Virus record (IMG/VR): IMGVR_UViG_3300020456_000270
Span: 1 to 26,851 of that record
Source of the DNA: a virus
Strand: one strand, 5' to 3'
Length of the DNA stretch: 26,851 nt
Part shown: piece after piece, positions 9,801 through 16,311 of the stretch
Position numbering within the stretch: the stretch's first letter is position 1
Layout: the number at the start of each line of letters is the position of its first letter
Notes under the pieces: model-generated
What the model was told of the DNA's origin: nothing
The model's database searches: none
The model's input: only the letters and a program-made list of their open reading frames with translations
Translations under genes and position numbers: made by a program

Positions 9801-10966
9801 TGCCACCAGATATTGCAAATAGATTACAAAATGGTTTAGCACAAGTTAATCGTGTGCTTAATGACGCTAATCCACAAGGATTAGATGAAGCATTAGAAAA
9901 TTTTTCAAAAGCTCAAAGAGATTTAGATAAGTGGAATAATGATCAATTTATAACAAAGTTAAGAGATCAAGATTATAAATTAACAAATGATTCTGATTTT
10001 AATCAATTTGTTGATGATTTATTTAATAAAGATAGGTCTACAAAAGATATTGAAAAAGTTATTAATAAAATGGCACCTGAAGAATTAGAACAACTTCAAT
10101 CTCGTGTTATGGATAAGTTTATAAAAGACCTTGGGTTTGAAGGTTTAGATGCTACTGACCAAATAACACTTCAAAGCGTTGTTGATTTATTTAGTGATGC
10201 TAATGTTCAAAGAGTAATAGGTAATATGGACCCAAAAAGATTTAACATCGTCTTTAAAGGAACAGGAGGTAAGGGAAGTTTTAAAGGAAAAAATCCTTTT
10301 GAAACATTAAAAACAATTTCTAATGCAGCAAAAAAATCAAATAAAAGCACTAGCATGGGAAGTATTGTTGCTGCTGCTTTTGCTATGCAAGTTGCAGGAG
10401 CTCCTATGGCAATAGCTGGAGGTTTATTAGGTCTTAATGCAGCAATGATTACTGGTGGTGCAAGTTTAGTCTTAGCTGGTGCTGCTATAGTTGCATTAAG
10501 CAAACTAATGTTAAAACCTGAATTTATGAAAATTTTAGCAAAATCAGCATTGCCGCAAAAAACTTTAACAAAAGGTGAATTAGGCAGACAAATAACAGCA
10601 AAAACTTTAAGAGATTTAACTTACCTTACAGCTAGAGATAGACAAGGTGATAGAGATAGAATGGGTCCGTCTGCAACTGATATAAAAAAAATAAGAGATG
10701 CACAAGGTATTAAACAAAGAACATCAAACATAGCCGATAGACTAGCAAACACAGGTTCGCAAGTATTAGCAGCTGGTCCTAATATAGCTAATAATCTTGT
10801 AAATCAATTTACTGGTGGCTCAAGAAAATTTTCATCTCGATATAAAACTCCAACTAGACTTCCAAATGTTCAAACTTTTGATGATACAATATTTACAGAA
10901 ATAGATAGACGAAGGGCTCTTGCTGGAAACAACCCAAAAAATCAAGATTTGGTGAGGAGAAGATAA
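6893..10966 (+). CDS. Giant internal virion protein with N-terminal small folded domain (1357 aa)
   Basis: It starts in a TAATG overlap with GGAGG just upstream. Residues about 55-138 hold a compact domain (YKDPKTGENYSEKSTTF, KWITMPTVNTEGGQF, FESEEEAVNYAKERS) that recurs at the start of many unrelated phage virion proteins; its function is not established. A Gly/Ala-rich helix lies near 300-320, long mixed helical regions follow, and a strongly hydrophobic hairpin-like segment covers about 1155-1205 (AGAPMAIAGGLLGLNAAMIT). The last 150 residues are basic. The length is close to that of T7 gp16 (about 1300 aa), but no catalytic transglycosylase motif can be seen. It is best explained as the main ejection protein of the core; this is inference from size, membrane segments and order. 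Confidence 0.65.
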   Translation: MAVEKYYKDSNGEYIKVIQESENLTQTEEAKLRNQLQGKKPSIRKQTSDLKTNAGRKIYKDPKTGENYSEKSTTFQTEDGKWITMPTVNTEGGQFDVSFLEDFVKRNGAKDPLTGRDIPLFESEEEAVNYAKERSNSLTPQRRISNKLYDSRGRFRGADYKTGVNNDIFRMGFSGTNNFKEKVNFLDKEVGKNGYIVDKMGNFLLTQEGRSKIGQEGSNLLAIDAERFESEDFSDFFGEFGEVLAASVVGEVAADAGFRKVATSNSPIGRLLRKGHLGKANKLASILGKTMNIVRPTTRIAANAAGAAGGAYVGNVLAEAEQLRKGISEESWKDIQARGITEAKLAGGFAVLGQLAGKGIQTAIKTKGATKFTKEVYGEQAYKNWQETGILKADENSIMDRVQRGYLVDIFNEMESPVRGRIMAAIDAIGKGNLTRDKVNARVALKELKEQFPSELKNFTDKELIETLQMHLNGEGKLLQKALKTHRANLGAAAADGLGALLRLSQKGEIPINDIADMYDTINQAVALSSVEAMKTAEVLGRKGLQNVDELFVGLDEALDTMGARINDIKGSSSAITNNSMNYLQGLKGNKNVEDLRFLIGDNGDVLLVTTGGSQNFIGTQRISQELAKVKGSFKDVIIEEGGPLAKIWDNIDPETGQVIKPLYISPAESNLLIQQMRKISLDGVQGSKFDTRKLWDAAIEDNDIATAALDNAINQARAGKIKAKPGADKNLISKGLSQMDEYNAAIKDITIDSKNQMKIFEEYGLGELAIRVADGEVNYNNLIDVLLDPNNPESLESFMKFFTETIKKQRKSIYQPSKQMPDEYLDIALDDAGQPIRTVTGAQKTAYDAIQSGPMDSDVAEAVFKPGSRPADKLAQQDKINFVDSNMSIDEIENFVRDELKRATLRRMINEEGQLSLRNIRKVIDELGVDDVGKPGAKSSLVTIFGEKTAKELLDFSNKLDNVVSGIDVPPDIANRLQNGLAQVNRVLNDANPQGLDEALENFSKAQRDLDKWNNDQFITKLRDQDYKLTNDSDFNQFVDDLFNKDRSTKDIEKVINKMAPEELEQLQSRVMDKFIKDLGFEGLDATDQITLQSVVDLFSDANVQRVIGNMDPKRFNIVFKGTGGKGSFKGKNPFETLKTISNAAKKSNKSTSMGSIVAAAFAMQVAGAPMAIAGGLLGLNAAMITGGASLVLAGAAIVALSKLMLKPEFMKILAKSALPQKTLTKGELGRQITAKTLRDLTYLTARDRQGDRDRMGPSATDIKKIRDAQGIKQRTSNIADRLANTGSQVLAAGPNIANNLVNQFTGGSRKFSSRYKTPTRLPNVQTFDDTIFTEIDRRRALAGNNPKNQDLVRRR

Positions 10967-12628
10967 ATGCCACCTTTAACTAATCCACAGCTTTTTCCAA
11001 AATCATCTTCTGCTTACGGATATAGAAGCCCTTCACGAAGAAATGTTTTAAGTTCTGATATTGTAGGATTATTACAAAGAGACCCAAGAGGAAGTGCAAA
11101 AATACCTACTAGCGGTCTTCCTTCTTATGCTTATGCAGACCCTAATTATAAAGGTGTTCCTTTAAGGCCAGGTGTAGGATTAGGAACAGGACAAGGTGTA
11201 ACTTTTGGAGGCACACCTCCAGGTCTTGCAGGTAACACACCAGTGCAAAGTTATAATCCTATGGATAATTTAGGTTATGAATCTGGAACAATGGGTTTTG
11301 GAACTCCATCATTAGGAGACGCAGTAAAAGATGCCTTAAAAATTGGAGCCGCTACTACTGGTGTTGGAACATTATTAGATTATGCTGGATTACCAACTCT
11401 TGGTTTTGCATCAATGAAAGGTAATATGGGTTCTTTAAATCCTTTAAATTGGTTTAAAGATGATAAAGGATTTTTTGAAAAAGGTGGAGCACTTGAACAG
11501 TGGGCTCGACCAATAGATTCAGCTATAGCATCAGGTATTGGAAGTTTAGGTCAAGCACTAGGAAGTTCTAATTTAGCTCCTGCAATGGCAGGAGGCACAC
11601 AAAACATTTTGTTAAATGCTAATGGTTCACCGGCTATGATGAAACCAGGAGCAGAAATAGCAGATTTTTGGAATTACATTAGAGGAAAACCAAGTGTATT
11701 TGGTGGTGATTTAGCTCCAACAGCTAATCAATATATTTCTGGTCAAACGCCCAACCTTACAGATGCCGACCCTGGTTTTTTCCAGCAAGTAGGAAATTTC
11801 TTTAACGCACCTCGATCTTGGATTCCTGGTGTTTCAGGAACTGGATCGAATGCTACTGGATTTTTAGGCGGCGGAAACCCTGGTCAAGGTATAACAAGTA
11901 TAGGTAATGTTCTCGGAACTGTTGGTGGTGTATTATCTTTAGCTGACTTTATTGACGATCCATCTTTAGCATCTGGGCTTGGAACTTTAGCGGGAGCTGG
12001 AGCCTCTGGTATAACTGGATTGTCTACAACAGCAGCTGGAACACAAACATGGCTTGGAGCAGCAGCCCCATGGCTCGCAGGTGCAGCTTTAGTTGCTAGC
12101 CTTTTAATGAACAAAAAACCATCTAACAAAACAGGCTACACATCAATTGACTTAGATGAGTTTAAACCATTAAGTTTTGGTATGGAGGGTAAAAAATATA
12201 GTCAAGAAAATGTAGATCAAACTATGAAAATAATGGAACCAATTATTCCATTAATTCAAGAACTTGAAAAACAATATGGCGTTGATTTAAAAGGTGATAT
12301 TCAAGTTAACTATGGTGGTAGAGATGGTCTTGCATATAACATTGGTAACAGAGATGTTACAGGATTTAGACAAAGATTAGATTATTTTGATGGAAAAGAT
12401 CAATCAACAAGAGACGGTGGTAATATTTATAGAAGAACATTTAAAGGTGAAAATGCTGGAAAAGATTTTTATAAATCATTGATAGGTGATTTAGAAACAT
12501 TAGCTAAACAAAAACAAGCTGGTGGTGGAGGAATTATAGACCTTGCTAATTATAGTGGCGTACAAAAAGCACCTCAAAACATTTCACCAGAACAGTTAAG
12601 AGCATTAGCAGCAAATGTTAATTTCTAA
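10967..12628 (+). CDS. Gly/Pro-rich virion-associated protein with C-terminal folded domain, 553 aa
   Basis: The ATG directly follows the previous stop and has a GAGGAG site seven bases upstream. Residues 1-350 are Gly/Pro/Asn-rich with low order. A hydrophobic helix lies at about 364-382 (AAPWLAGAALVASLLM). After it comes a more regular domain of about 165 residues (SIDLDEFKPLSFGMEGKKYS, then IPLIQELEKQYGVDLKGDIQ and VNYGGRDGLAYNIGNRDVTG) with helix-strand alternation. There is no signal peptide. The last large gene of the cytoplasmic virion block; it could be another ejection protein or a fiber-adaptor. The family is not recognised. Confidence 0.6.
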   Translation: MPPLTNPQLFPKSSSAYGYRSPSRRNVLSSDIVGLLQRDPRGSAKIPTSGLPSYAYADPNYKGVPLRPGVGLGTGQGVTFGGTPPGLAGNTPVQSYNPMDNLGYESGTMGFGTPSLGDAVKDALKIGAATTGVGTLLDYAGLPTLGFASMKGNMGSLNPLNWFKDDKGFFEKGGALEQWARPIDSAIASGIGSLGQALGSSNLAPAMAGGTQNILLNANGSPAMMKPGAEIADFWNYIRGKPSVFGGDLAPTANQYISGQTPNLTDADPGFFQQVGNFFNAPRSWIPGVSGTGSNATGFLGGGNPGQGITSIGNVLGTVGGVLSLADFIDDPSLASGLGTLAGAGASGITGLSTTAAGTQTWLGAAAPWLAGAALVASLLMNKKPSNKTGYTSIDLDEFKPLSFGMEGKKYSQENVDQTMKIMEPIIPLIQELEKQYGVDLKGDIQVNYGGRDGLAYNIGNRDVTGFRQRLDYFDGKDQSTRDGGNIYRRTFKGENAGKDFYKSLIGDLETLAKQKQAGGGGIIDLANYSGVQKAPQNISPEQLRALAANVNF

Positions 12629-12734
12629 TGAAGAAAAAAAATGTTGTAAAGAAGTGCCTTTAGAACAGAAAACGGTTGACTATAAGTGTCAAGGCGTGTG
12701 TAAATCAGAGAAAGAGGAGAGTAAAGAGAAATGA
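12615..12734 (+). CDS. Candidate 39-aa Cys/Lys/Glu-rich micro-protein
   Basis: This short frame overlaps the last 14 bases of the 553-aa gene in the +1 frame and stops three bases before the next gene. The product is highly charged with four Cys (CC at residues 10-11, C25, C29) and ends in Lys/Glu repeats. It has no clear ribosome site. It fills the only gap between two otherwise tightly packed genes, which is the main support. It might be the translated leader of the exported-protein genes, a +1 frameshift extension of the 553-aa protein, or chance. Confidence 0.3.
   Translation: MLISNEEKKCCKEVPLEQKTVDYKCQGVCKSEKEESKEK
12676..12704 (+). promoter_or_regulatory. Candidate sigma70-type promoter ahead of the exported-protein genes
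   Basis: TTGACT (12676-12681) is followed after exactly 17 bases by TGTAAA (12699-12704), a five-of-six -35 box and a four-of-six -10 box. It lies about 30 bases upstream of the first secreted protein gene and would let that pair and the holin-like gene be transcribed separately from the virion genes. AGAGGAG (12713-12719) follows as a ribosome site, although it is 18 bases from the chosen ATG (12738) and better spaced for an ATG at 12731 that opens only a 20-codon frame. Confidence 0.35.
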
Positions 12735-12737
12735 GAA

Positions 12738-13688
12738 ATGAGACAAACTTTACGAGACCTTTTAATTATTTTTGTATCAGTAGCAGTTGTTAGTTCTATT
12801 GTTATAGCTGAGGACAGCAACATAACAAATACGACTACGACGACTTCTACTGTTACTAGCAATAATACCAACACCAATAATAATACCAATGTAAATCAAA
12901 GCACTAGCACGAACACGAATACTAATTTTAATACCAACAACACGACAATTTCTCAGACTAATAATTCTACATCGAACAATACAAATGTGAACACATCAAC
13001 GGTAACAAGCACGATTAATCAGACGCAAAATGTTAACAACACTTCTTTGATAACTAACAACTCTACATCAGAAAATACCAACTTGAATACGAACAATTCA
13101 ACAAGTGTTTCAACAAATACTAACAACAACAACAATGTCAGCTCATCAACTTCCGATGTTACAACGAGCAACCAAAATGTGAACACAAATAACAATACTT
13201 CACAAAATGTGAACACAAATAATTCTACAAGCCAAAGTTCACAAAAGGTGACACAAAGAGTTAAAAGTCCGCCTCCGTCAGCGGTGGCTCCTTCCATCAT
13301 GTCCTATTCCCAGGACCTATGCACTTCGGGGGCCTCATCGGCAGTCCAAACACAGTTCTTTGGTATATCTACCGGAAGAAGTGTACGAGACGAAAACTGC
13401 GAACGCTTAAAACTTTCCAAAGGTCTCTATGATATGGGGATGAAGGTCGCAGCCGTTGCATTACTTTGTGAGGATGCTCGCGTGTGGCGTTCGATGATGC
13501 AAGCCGGCAGTCCCTGCCCGTATAAAGGTAAGATAGGTGAAGAGGCAAAAGTTGCATGGGAACAAAATCCAGAAGACAGACCAGACTGGGACGAAGTAAA
13601 AAAAGAACTTACTGGTTATGAAATAAAAGCATATAGAAAAGGCGACTTCTGTAAGAAGTATCCTAAGCACAAGATATGTTCCGGCTAA
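12738..13688 (+). CDS. Exported Asn/Thr/Ser-rich protein with conserved Cys-containing C-terminal domain, 316 aa
   Basis: The N-terminus is a Sec-type signal (basic MRQTLR, then LLIIFVSVAVVSSIVIA) with likely cleavage before EDSN. Residues about 28-172 are almost only N, T, S, Q and V in loose repeats (VNTNNNTSQNVNTNNSTSQ), probably a flexible extracytoplasmic linker. The C-terminal domain (about 180-316) is ordered, has six or so Cys (DLCTSG, DENCERLKLS, ALLCEDARVW, SPCPYKG, DFCKKYP, KICSG) that could form disulfides after export, and resembles a conserved domain of unknown function I have seen in other marine phages. It overlaps the next exported gene by 13 bases. A surface or periplasmic role late in infection, or a secreted virion appendage, is plausible. 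No enzyme motif is seen. Confidence 0.75.
   Translation: MRQTLRDLLIIFVSVAVVSSIVIAEDSNITNTTTTTSTVTSNNTNTNNNTNVNQSTSTNTNTNFNTNNTTISQTNNSTSNNTNVNTSTVTSTINQTQNVNNTSLITNNSTSENTNLNTNNSTSVSTNTNNNNNVSSSTSDVTTSNQNVNTNNNTSQNVNTNNSTSQSSQKVTQRVKSPPPSAVAPSIMSYSQDLCTSGASSAVQTQFFGISTGRSVRDENCERLKLSKGLYDMGMKVAAVALLCEDARVWRSMMQAGSPCPYKGKIGEEAKVAWEQNPEDRPDWDEVKKELTGYEIKAYRKGDFCKKYPKHKICSG
12829..13253 (+). repeat. Low-complexity Asn/Thr/Ser-codon tract inside the exported protein gene
   Basis: AAC/AAT/ACA/ACG/TCA codons dominate for about 140 codons. An exact 20-base unit, CAAAATGTGAACACAAATAA, occurs at 13173-13192 and again at 13203-13222 (period 30 bases). The tract is prone to copy-number change by slippage or recombination while keeping frame, as 30 bases is ten codons. 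Confidence 0.7.
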
Positions 13689-15601
13689 TTACACTATTAT
13701 TTTTAACGACATCTGCCTGGGCGACAGACCCTGTATTCACAATTGGTTCTGATCCTGTTATTGATATAACTGGAACTGGCCAAGGATTAAGCCTCGGCGA
13801 CGATTCGATGTCTGGGATGAAAAATATCGGTTTCGATTTTACCTTTTATGATCAGACCTTCTCTCAAGTAAATATATCTATGAACGGGTTCTTTACTTTC
13901 CAGTCAAATTTTTCTGTGCCAAGGGTAAGAAATTACAGATCGGAAACGCTCCCAGCTACTTCATTTAACTATTCTGTCTTTCCTGCATGGTCTGATTTTA
14001 TTAGAAGGTCTAGTGGCAATCAATCTCCCTACATACAGACCTTTGGACAAACAGCAGATACAGATCAATATTTTGTCATCATGTGGGACAATGTTTCTGA
14101 ATACAGTAATGGGTTAAAAAGTACTTTCCAAGCTATATTATATGAAACGACTAATGAAATTGCTTTTCGCTACGATGAGCTTCGTATCCAGAATCACGAT
14201 TTGACCATCGGAATCCAAGGCAACAATGAAGCTTTAACTTATATGCGGTATGAAGACACTAATAGTACAACTTTTATTGAGACAGATGATTTTAGTGTAA
14301 GTACAGCTATTGATGAGTCTTTTAGCAACCTTTCCTCTGAATGTTTAATTGATTCTAGCTTTTCTACACTGTGTGATGTGTATGATTTAGGCAACAATTT
14401 TGAGGATGATGACTATCTTTATGGGATAAGTGAGGATATAATATATGGATATGATGAAGATACGACATTTTACGGATTCGATATGGACGAAGATGAACAA
14501 CCTTTCGCCATTTCAGTTATTTTTGCGGATGACGGTGATTGGAGTGATGATGGTCATTATGATGATACTTTTCTTATCTTTAACGATATTGAACCTAGTC
14601 AAGAGTTTGAATTAGAAGATGATACATTATTTATACATCTTGATGGCGAGTATGATATTGAGTATTTTGATCCATTGCCTGATTTGGAAGAAATCGACTT
14701 TTTAGAAATAGTCGAAATTGAAGAAGAAGAATTTATTCAACATTTTGAAGAAGTGCACGAAAGAATGGAAGAGGACTTTCTTGTGTTTATGGAAGAAGAA
14801 ATTTCTGAGGAAGAATTTGCTGAAGTTGTAGAAGAGTTTTTTGATGAAGAGGAAGCAATAGAGGAAGAGGAAGAGGCATTAGACGAAGCTATAGAAGAAA
14901 TAACACCAGAGGAAGTAGAGGAAGAGCAAGAAGAAAAAGGAGCTACGAGAAGAAATATAATAACAACAAGAAACCTTGTCTCTGACCTTGTTACAAGCGT
15001 TGTTAGAGGTAGTTACACATCAGCAAATAGCACAAGTAATGACAGTAATAACAGTGGTTCTGTAAGCGTTTCTGGTACGACAGTAGGGAATGTTAATTCA
15101 CCTACCGTGTCGAACCAAGTTGCTGCTGATCAAGTGCAGACTAATACTGTATTGCAATCTATTACTGTAATGCCAATGCCTGGTGTTGATAATACACCAT
15201 CTGTTGCTATGGCTGAGGTCCAAGTAACAACTATGGAGAACCAGATAGAGAGCGTTACATCTTCTGTTATGACTGCATCGGAAGCAGACCAAGTAGCAGA
15301 CCAAATTGTAGCTCAGAATATACAATCTCAACAGGAAGAAAACGAAAGAAGCCAAAGCGAGTCTGGAGAATACAGCACGCAAGGGCAAGCTAACTTATTG
15401 GCTTATATGGGTTATTCAGCTGGGTTCAATGCTTATCAAAATATGAACATACCAGATGGTTCAAATTGGTATGAACCAAGAACTATATATGCAAATGTAA
15501 TTTTAGATGATAATATAACCGGATATTATAGCTTGGTAGGAACAAACTTAGATCAACAAGCTAACTTGATACAAACACAAAACATGGAGTTTTTTAGATG
15601 A
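13676..15601 (+). CDS. Exported protein with nidogen-like N-terminal domain and long acidic tract, 641 aa
   Basis: The first 16 residues form a signal peptide (MFRLITLLFLTTSAWA, AxA cleavage site). Residues about 25-215 look like a NIDO/nidogen-type beta domain: GFDFTFYDQTFSQVNISMNG, then YFVIMWDNVSEYSNGLKSTF, FQAILYETTNEIAFRYDELR and an IGIQGN turn. Residues about 221-421 are extremely Asp/Glu-rich, with runs such as EEEEF and EEEEEALDEAIEEITPEE, possibly calcium binding or a flexible spacer. The remainder is Ser/Asn/Val/Gln-rich and ends in GSNWYEPRTIYANVILDD and a YYSLVG segment. No catalytic motif is seen. The 13-base overlap with the preceding secreted gene suggests the two act together, for example at the cell envelope or on the particle surface. 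The nidogen match is by eye and moderate. Confidence 0.7.
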   Translation: MFRLITLLFLTTSAWATDPVFTIGSDPVIDITGTGQGLSLGDDSMSGMKNIGFDFTFYDQTFSQVNISMNGFFTFQSNFSVPRVRNYRSETLPATSFNYSVFPAWSDFIRRSSGNQSPYIQTFGQTADTDQYFVIMWDNVSEYSNGLKSTFQAILYETTNEIAFRYDELRIQNHDLTIGIQGNNEALTYMRYEDTNSTTFIETDDFSVSTAIDESFSNLSSECLIDSSFSTLCDVYDLGNNFEDDDYLYGISEDIIYGYDEDTTFYGFDMDEDEQPFAISVIFADDGDWSDDGHYDDTFLIFNDIEPSQEFELEDDTLFIHLDGEYDIEYFDPLPDLEEIDFLEIVEIEEEEFIQHFEEVHERMEEDFLVFMEEEISEEEFAEVVEEFFDEEEAIEEEEEALDEAIEEITPEEVEEEQEEKGATRRNIITTRNLVSDLVTSVVRGSYTSANSTSNDSNNSGSVSVSGTTVGNVNSPTVSNQVAADQVQTNTVLQSITVMPMPGVDNTPSVAMAEVQVTTMENQIESVTSSVMTASEADQVADQIVAQNIQSQQEENERSQSESGEYSTQGQANLLAYMGYSAGFNAYQNMNIPDGSNWYEPRTIYANVILDDNITGYYSLVGTNLDQQANLIQTQNMEFFR

Positions 15602-15777
15602 CAGAAAGAACATACAAAACAAATTTAAAAACTTTTCAGTTTCCTTTGCTTCATAAAGAAAAGGGTCTGGATAAAAAATATAGAGGTCTTGATTATCCTT
15701 TAGTAACAGTTCACGAGATAAGTTCTCAGCTGGGTAGATACAGGGGTATAGAACACCAGGTAACTGTAAGGTCTTAA
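15598..15777 (+). CDS. Small basic protein of unknown function, 59 aa
   Basis: It begins at an ATGA overlap with the stop of the 641-aa gene and its TAA is directly followed by the ATG of the holin-like gene, so it exactly fills the gap. The product begins MTERTYKTNLKTFQF and is basic with many Tyr, His and Lys, and ends RYRGIEHQVTVRS. It has no membrane segment or Cys. The perfect coupling on both sides is strong evidence that it is translated. The role is unknown; co-transcription with the lysis-type gene suggests late expression. Confidence 0.7.
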   Translation: MTERTYKTNLKTFQFPLLHKEKGLDKKYRGLDYPLVTVHEISSQLGRYRGIEHQVTVRS

Positions 15778-16017
15778 ATGTCTGAAGAAGTTAAAGTAGT
15801 ACAAGTAGAAAAAAAGTCTTGGTATAACAACGCTGAAGGCTTTGACAAGTGGAGAGTTTTTCCACGAATATTAATAACATTATATGGCATTATGTTTTAT
15901 AAAACATGTGATTGGTTTATGACTTTACCTGACCCAACTAACTCACAATCAGCTTTTGTATCTGTAATTGTAGGTGCTGGAGCTGCTTGGTTTGGTCTGT
16001 ATATCGGTAAAAAGTAA
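15778..16017 (+). CDS. Putative holin, two transmembrane segments, 79 aa
   Basis: A hydrophilic N-terminus with WRVFPR precedes TM1 (about residues 30-48, ILITLYGIMFYKTCDWFM). A short polar loop (LPDPTNSQS) follows, then TM2 (about 59-76, AFVSVIVGAGAAWFGLYIG), and the protein ends in KK. The size, two-TM topology, loop with PDPT and the Gly/Ala-rich second helix ending in WFGLYIG match a small membrane protein family found in marine phages and usually annotated as holin. It would permeabilise the inner membrane late in infection. No endolysin is adjacent; it may lie outside the window. The start directly abuts the previous stop. Confidence 0.65.
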   Translation: MSEEVKVVQVEKKSWYNNAEGFDKWRVFPRILITLYGIMFYKTCDWFMTLPDPTNSQSAFVSVIVGAGAAWFGLYIGKK

Positions 16018-16044
16018 TGTCAAGAAATATATATGGAGTAAATA

Positions 16045-16311
16045 ATGAAAAATATCTTGCCTAAATTACAACAGTACATCACCATAGTAGGGGTAATCAC
16101 TGCTATAGGTGGCGGTTTTTACACCTGGGGACAGTTCAATTTGCGTCTCGATAATATTGAGAAGAAGAAAATTAAAGCAGTTGATTTAACCCCACTTAAT
16201 ACAAGTATTGCTGAACTATCGACAAAGGTCGACAACATAGAACAGAGATTAGATAGAACAGAGGACAGGATTGATAAGCTCGGCAATAACGATAACCCAC
16301 TAGCTAGGTAA
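16045..16311 (+). CDS. Membrane-anchored coiled-coil protein, spanin- or holin-like, 88 aa
   Basis: GGAG lies seven bases upstream of the ATG. A single N-terminal TM (about residues 12-31, ITIVGVITAIGGGFYTW) is followed by a charged heptad-like region (about 45-80, with IAELSTKVDNIEQRLDRTED) that should form a coiled coil outside or inside the membrane. This is the topology of i-spanin or haemolysin-XhlA-like phage proteins. Its place right after the holin-like gene, at the end of the late operon, fits a lysis role (inference). No outer-membrane spanin partner is seen within the frame; the early-block lipoprotein at 23604-23798 is far away. It ends in an eight-base overlap with the convergent primase gene. 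Confidence 0.55.
   Translation: MKNILPKLQQYITIVGVITAIGGGFYTWGQFNLRLDNIEKKKIKAVDLTPLNTSIAELSTKVDNIEQRLDRTEDRIDKLGNNDNPLAR

Noticed and set aside
12731-12793. 20-codon frame starting at ATG 12731
   Set aside because: Better spaced to the ribosome site but very short and lacks the signal peptide that the frame from 12738 shows clearly.
13019-13300. 93-codon - strand frame inside the N/T/S-rich gene
   Set aside because: A low-complexity antisense shadow of the Asn/Thr codons, yielding Leu/Val-rich noise.
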